37,109 nucleotides of DNA from an uncultured Erysipelotrichaceae bacterium. GTDB lineage: Bacteria > Bacillota_I > Bacilli_A > Erysipelotrichales > Erysipelotrichaceae. The notes under the pieces were generated by a model. The model was not told the origin of the DNA and did no database searches. It saw only the letters and a list, made by a program, of their open reading frames with translations. Position 1 is the stretch's first letter. The number at the start of each line of letters is the position of its first letter. This document shows positions 31,555 to 37,109 of this stretch, piece after piece. Location: assembly GCA_949289855.1 (NCBI GenBank), contig CASEPS010000017.1:1-37109 (forward strand), written 5' to 3'. The position numbers and the translations under genes were made by a program.

Positions 31555-32102
31555 CACTTGTCCGTGCGAAAGATTTTAAATGGCTGTCGAGACCAGAGCG
31601 GTATATCCTGCAGGAGCACAAGGTGATTCTTGAAACGGAACCATTTACCAATCTTGGCAAAAAGAAAGAAGGCAGCAGGGCAGCCGAACTGGTATTGGAT
31701 TCCCGCGACAGTTTCCGTTTTACTGTAAAGGTGGAATTTGATTATCAGAAGCCATTTGACCAGTGTGGTATTCTTCTCTACCAGAAGGATAAAAAAATAG
31801 CTGTATGTGGTGCCAAACTGCATAATGATGCAGTGGATGAGCTGGAGTGTGTGGTCTTCCACAAAGGCCGGGGAGACCGCTCCTGCCGTTCCATTGGCAC
31901 AGCAATACGCTCTTTGTACTACCGTGTATGGTACCGTTCGGGCCATGTGCGGATTCAGTACAGCTTTAATGGAAATGTGTATTCCGATGTCAGAGAGTTC
32001 TGGCTTCCGGATTCGGTGAAGAAACTGAAAGCGGGCATTTATGCCTGCAGTCCAGGTGATTCTTCCTTCAATTGCACATTTTCCCATATGGATATTTCAT
32101 AA
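31551..32102 (+). CDS. DUF1349 (concanavalin-like fold) protein
   Basis: The 183-residue protein matches the DUF1349 pattern: FRFTVKVEFDYQKPFDQCGILLYQ (about 55-78), then a K-LHNDAVDELECVVFHKG strand pair, a YRVWYRSGHVRIQYSFNG hairpin and a C-terminal AGIYACSPGDSSFNCTFSH, in which CSP is a family hallmark. The fold is a lectin/laminarinase-like beta sandwich and some members are thought to bind carbohydrate; no catalytic role is established. There is no signal peptide. It starts inside the hydrogenase stop codon, so the two are translated together, which is an odd pairing. pepT follows after 19 bases. Confidence 0.85.
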   Translation: MTLVRAKDFKWLSRPERYILQEHKVILETEPFTNLGKKKEGSRAAELVLDSRDSFRFTVKVEFDYQKPFDQCGILLYQKDKKIAVCGAKLHNDAVDELECVVFHKGRGDRSCRSIGTAIRSLYYRVWYRSGHVRIQYSFNGNVYSDVREFWLPDSVKKLKAGIYACSPGDSSFNCTFSHMDIS

Positions 32103-32121
32103 CAGAAAGAAGGCTATCGCG

Positions 32122-33339
32122 ATGAATGTTCAGGATAGAATGATCAGCTATTGCAAAATAGATACGCAATCTGATCCATACAGCACAACTTCTCCATCTA
32201 CCATGAAGCAGTTTGATCTTGGCAACCTCCTTGTCAGACAGCTTTTGGAAATGGGTGTAAAGGATGCGGAAATTGATGAATATTGCTATGTATATGGACA
32301 TCTGGAAAGCAATATAGATCATGCATGTCCTACCGTAGGTTTTATTGCCCACATGGATACGGCACCTGATTATTCAGGCACTAATGTCAATCCACGGGTT
32401 ATTGAAAACTATGATGGCAAAGATATTGAACTGTGCCCGGGTGTTGTCACAAAGGTTTCCGATTTCCCATATCTTGAAAAAGTGAAGGGAAAGACTCTGG
32501 TTGTGACCGATGGCAGTACATTGCTTGGCGCAGATGACAAGGCAGGTATTGCGGCCATCATGGAAGCTGTTGATTATCTTCTGCATCACCCAGAAGTAAA
32601 GCATGGCAGAATTGCCATTGCCTTTACACCAGATGAAGAAGTAGGCCGGGGTACGGAACATTTTGATACAGAAAAGTTTGGCGCAGCCTTTGCCTATACG
32701 ATGGATGGTGGACAGATTGATGCCTGGTCTGATGAGACATTCAATGCGGCAAGTGCAGTTGTAGAGTGCACAGGTTTTTCCATTCATCCAGGTTCTGCCA
32801 AAGACAAGATGATCAATGCGCTCAATACAGCCATTGAATTCCATAACATGCTGCCAGAACATTCACGCCCAGAACATACGGAAAACCGTGAACCGTTCTT
32901 CCATCTGAATGGACTGGAAGGCAATGTTGATCATGCAAAGATGGAATACATCATCCGTTCCCATGATGGTGCTGTCTTTGAGAACATGAAGAAGGAAATG
33001 GTTGCGGCGGCAGAGTATCTGAATCTGAAGCACAACAATCATGTGATTGATATTGAAATCAAAGATTCTTACAAGAACATGAAGGAAGTGCTCAAGGATC
33101 ATCCGGAAGCTTCCATTACTGCTGAAAAAGCATTGCGCGATATTGGTGTGGAACCGTTCAATGAAGTGATCCGTGGTGGTACGGATGGCAGTGCATTGAC
33201 ATTCCGTGGCATTCCGTGTCCAAATCTTGGCAATGGTGGTGAAAACTTCCATGGCCGCTATGAATATTGTGTTACAGAAGAACTTGAACTGGCAGTGAAA
33301 CTCATTGTCAGAATATCCGAAATTGTTGCGGAGGAATAA
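32122..33339 (+). CDS. pepT: Peptidase T (aminotripeptidase)
   Basis: The 405-residue M20B zinc peptidase removes the N-terminal residue of tripeptides in the cytoplasm. Metal and catalytic residues are readable at the expected family spacing: His77 and Asp79 (AHMDT), Asp139 (GADDKAG), Glu172/Glu173 (PDEEVGRG), Asp195 (TMDGG) and a C-terminal His in GGENFHGRYE. Length is normal. An in-frame extension upstream overlaps the DUF1349 gene, but GAAGG at 32109-32113 is 8 bases before ATG 32122, where the family normally begins (MNVQDRMISYCKI). The sugar kinase starts 2 bases after its stop. Confidence 0.96.
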   Translation: MNVQDRMISYCKIDTQSDPYSTTSPSTMKQFDLGNLLVRQLLEMGVKDAEIDEYCYVYGHLESNIDHACPTVGFIAHMDTAPDYSGTNVNPRVIENYDGKDIELCPGVVTKVSDFPYLEKVKGKTLVVTDGSTLLGADDKAGIAAIMEAVDYLLHHPEVKHGRIAIAFTPDEEVGRGTEHFDTEKFGAAFAYTMDGGQIDAWSDETFNAASAVVECTGFSIHPGSAKDKMINALNTAIEFHNMLPEHSRPEHTENREPFFHLNGLEGNVDHAKMEYIIRSHDGAVFENMKKEMVAAAEYLNLKHNNHVIDIEIKDSYKNMKEVLKDHPEASITAEKALRDIGVEPFNEVIRGGTDGSALTFRGIPCPNLGNGGENFHGRYEYCVTEELELAVKLIVRISEIVAEE

Positions 33340-33341
33340 TT

Positions 33342-34274
33342 ATGATCTTTACATGTACACTGAACCCATCTTTGGATTATTATCTCGAATCTGACAAAAA
33401 TCTCTCACCGGGAAAGATGAACCGTTCTCAGCTGGAGTATTATGAAGCAGGTGGAAAGGGTATCAATGTTTCCATCGTATTGAACAACCTTGGCATACCG
33501 AGCCGTGCTCTTGGTTTCCTTGGCGGCTTCACAAAAGACTTTTATATCAGTCTTCTGGCGAAGTATGAATATATCCTTCCCCATTTCACCTATATCAATG
33601 GTCCAACCCGTATTAACATCAAGATGAGAACAGCAGATGGTCCAACGGACATCAACGCTGCTGGTCCATATATCACACCGGAGGATATGAACAACCTGGA
33701 AAACAAGGCAGAGCGCCTCAGCAAAGGTGACTATCTTGTTCTTGCCGGCAATACACCGGTATATCTTGCGGAAGATGTTAAAGAGATGTTGAAGAAGGCG
33801 ATTGAACAGGAAGTGAAAATCTGTCTCGATACAGATCCGGAATTGATTCGTGACATGCTCGCGTATGGTTTGTTTCTGGTGAAGACAACACCAGAAGAAC
33901 TCAGTGTCATGGTTGATCAAAAGATTGAAAATGAACAGGACTGCATTGCAGCAGTCAGAGAACTGCATAAGCGCGGTGCTGCCAATGCCATTGTTGTCTA
34001 TGATAACAAGAAAGCATTTATCTCCTGTGATGCCGGCACATTTGAAGCAGTATTGCAGGAAGGCATTGCGGCAGTCAATACGGTTGGTACAGGTGACTCC
34101 CTGGTAGCAGGTTTCTTAATGAACTACCTGCGTTCCAAGGATCCGGTGGACAGTTTCCGCTTTGGGGCATCCTGTGGTTCCGCAACCGCTTATTCCCGGA
34201 CACTTGCTACAAGAGAAAAAATAGACAGTTTCTATGAGGAGAAGGAAGTCACAGAGATACCTGAAGCCGCATAA
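33342..34274 (+). CDS. fruK-like: PfkB-family hexose-phosphate kinase (1-phosphofructokinase type)
   Basis: The 310-residue kinase has the PfkB signatures TLNPSLDYY (6-14), GGKGINVS (37-44) and the C-terminal GTGDSLVAGF with catalytic-base Asp252. The TLNPSLD opening and lack of a lid insert place it with 1-phosphofructokinase and tagatose-6-phosphate kinase, which phosphorylate a sugar-1- or 6-phosphate. No fructose PTS or FruR-type regulator is nearby, so the true substrate is uncertain. GGAGG within the end of pepT is its ribosome site; the genes are 2 bases apart and surely cotranscribed. Confidence 0.9.
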   Translation: MIFTCTLNPSLDYYLESDKNLSPGKMNRSQLEYYEAGGKGINVSIVLNNLGIPSRALGFLGGFTKDFYISLLAKYEYILPHFTYINGPTRINIKMRTADGPTDINAAGPYITPEDMNNLENKAERLSKGDYLVLAGNTPVYLAEDVKEMLKKAIEQEVKICLDTDPELIRDMLAYGLFLVKTTPEELSVMVDQKIENEQDCIAAVRELHKRGAANAIVVYDNKKAFISCDAGTFEAVLQEGIAAVNTVGTGDSLVAGFLMNYLRSKDPVDSFRFGASCGSATAYSRTLATREKIDSFYEEKEVTEIPEAA

Positions 34275-34301
34275 GCTGTTTGTAGAAATAGAGGTTTACA
34301 T

Positions 34302-34895
34302 ATGAAACAACTTATTCTGGCAGGCATACTTCTTGTCTATGCATCGATGTTTGTCAATCCCAATCCGGAACAGGAACCGGAAATTAAAGCAGAGAAGATC
34401 ACGATTACAAGTGATGTTGTTCTGACAACAGAAACAGCAGACATGAGTGCATATGGTCTTGCGGAAGAGACAAACTTTGAAAAGATCAGTATGAAGGAAT
34501 CTTTGCGATTCTTCAATGAGAAAGGTTCAGGCATTCTGTTCTATGCAAAAGCGGATGGTCTGGAAAGCAGACTGGCGGCACCTGTGCTCAATGAAGCAGC
34601 CGGGGACCTTGGTATCAATGTCTATTATATTGACTGTGGTGAGAATTATGATCTTGCGGATTATAATGCCCTGACACCATTCATCAACAGCACATTTGTC
34701 ACATCGCAGGATGGCTCTTCTGCCACCTTCTATCTGCCAGATGTCATTGCTGTAAAAGATGGTGAAGTTACCGGTTACCATGTTTCTCTTGTCAATGGTC
34801 TGATTCTTTCCGGCACTGAAACTGCTCTTTCTGAAGCAGACAGAATTGCTTTGAAGAACGCCTATATTGAAACATTGTCTACCGCAAAGGACTGA
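34302..34895 (+). CDS. Exported thioredoxin-like protein without the CxxC site
   Basis: The 197-residue protein starts with an uncleaved-looking signal or membrane anchor (QLILAGILLVYASMFV). Residues about 62-115 (SMKESLRFFNEKGSGILFYAKADGLESRLAAPVLNEAAGDLGINVYYIDCG) have the shape of a thioredoxin fold: strand, then the loop and helix where a CPWC-type pair would stand, then helix and strand. Here that position reads ADGLES with no cysteine. Relatives in Bacillota with a CxxC act as exported thiol-disulfide or bacteriocin-accessory proteins, so this copy may be a chaperone-like or decayed form. It follows the sugar kinase by 27 bases and ends the operon. Confidence 0.72.
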   Translation: MKQLILAGILLVYASMFVNPNPEQEPEIKAEKITITSDVVLTTETADMSAYGLAEETNFEKISMKESLRFFNEKGSGILFYAKADGLESRLAAPVLNEAAGDLGINVYYIDCGENYDLADYNALTPFINSTFVTSQDGSSATFYLPDVIAVKDGEVTGYHVSLVNGLILSGTETALSEADRIALKNAYIETLSTAKD

Positions 34896-34901
34896 TAGAA
34901 C

Positions 34902-34929
34902 AAAAGGAGAACCGTTTGGTTCTCCTTTT
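34902..34929 (+). terminator. Bidirectional intrinsic terminator
   Basis: AAAAGGAGAACC-GTTT-GGTTCTCCTTTT is a perfect 12-base-pair stem with A and T tracts on the two sides, serving both the plus-strand operon and the convergent glycosidase gene. Confidence 0.9.
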
Positions 34930-34932
34930 CAG

Positions 34933-36970
<2,038 letters not shown>

Positions 36971-36982
36971 ATGAAGTATGTG

Positions 36983-37109
36983 GTGAACTACTCCGACTTA
37001 TAGAAGTCAAAGCTTCCTGCTTCAACCACTACTGCACTGGCTGCGATTTCTCACAACGCAGTGTCTTACACAATGTCCACAGGCGTATTCGTTCGGGCTA
37101 TTCCATCCC
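36983..37109 (-). mobile_element. Right end of an IS200/IS605 (TnpB-type) element, partial
   Basis: Read on the minus strand, this ends GAAGCAGGAAGC...GACTTCTATAAGTC...GGAGTAGTTCAC, which resembles the 3' ends of IS605/IS1341 elements: the tnpB tail, a small subterminal hairpin (GACTT-ATAG-AAGTC, 36995-37008) and a GTTCAC border. Host sequence would begin at about 36982. The rest lies beyond the window. The call rests on remembered sequence, without a search. Confidence 0.5.
37022..37109 (-). CDS. tnpB: TnpB-like RNA-guided nuclease, C-terminal fragment
   Basis: The minus-strand frame ending at TGA (37024-37022) is open to the window edge and reads ...WNSPNEYACGHCVRHCVV..., like the C-terminal tails of TnpB proteins that end in an N-x-ACG motif. 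Only 29 residues are visible, without the catalytic part. Another frame stops later, at 36988, with an EAGSFDFYKSE-like end but contains two stops (37051 and 37066), so a frameshift near the end or a decayed copy is possible. In active elements the RNA reading on from this 3' end would be the guide (omega) RNA. Confidence 0.45.
   Translation of the reverse strand, partial: GWNSPNEYACGHCVRHCVVRNRSQCSSG

Overview
The window looks like ordinary chromosome from a low-GC Gram-positive gut anaerobe (Bacillota), most likely an Erysipelotrichaceae-type organism. The evidence is the cdaA-cdaR-glmM operon, strong AGGAGG ribosome sites, a group B-like [FeFe] hydrogenase, a lipid-anchored FMN/FAD reductase and a peptidase and sugar-kinase fermentative gene set. 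The genus is inferred by eye, without a database search.

Layout. 1-99: 3' end of a 5S rRNA and its terminator. 172-3889: a PPOX-family flavoprotein, a newly read 57-residue membrane protein on the minus strand, maf, a nucleotidyltransferase, a HAD phosphatase and a coupled 66-residue protein. 3907-4918: azlC-azlD amino-acid exporter. 4971-8761: cdaA-cdaR-glmM (c-di-AMP synthesis and wall-precursor synthesis). 8840-15811: a tightly packed seven-gene operon: response regulator, histidine kinase, alpha/beta hydrolase, membrane-anchored MurF-like ligase, glycosylasparaginase-like hydrolase, glycerophosphodiesterase and lysophospholipase. It reads as an envelope and lipid remodelling unit carrying its own two-component system. 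15821-16173: promoter, tRNA-Ser, tRNA-Asp, tRNA-Gly, terminator. 16216-17532: an FRG-domain protein. 17529-21061: a MerR-type regulator divergent from a lipoprotein flavin reductase, with a clear MerR-style operator between them. 21168-24898: typA, a TtcA-like tRNA thiolase and an atypical ROK protein. 25024-28486: two tandem paralogous WG-repeat lipoproteins. 29475-34895: DJ-1 protein, [FeFe] hydrogenase, DUF1349 protein, pepT, PfkB sugar kinase and a thioredoxin-like exported protein. 34933-36426 (minus): 6-phospho-beta-glucosidase. 36509-36970: GNAT acetyltransferase. 36983-37109: the right end of an IS200/IS605-type (TnpB) element running off the window.

The most striking part is 28487-29474, about 990 bases with no credible gene. 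On the plus strand it is very purine-rich, holds many perfect short hairpins (several with GNRA-type loops), has a possible long-range end-to-end pairing, and finishes in two tandem intrinsic terminators. It looks like a large, highly structured noncoding RNA of roughly 700-800 nt, in the style of the giant 'ornate' RNAs (ROOL, GOLLD, OLE). I cannot assign it to any of these by eye, and it may be a new class.

No CRISPR array, prophage or origin was seen.
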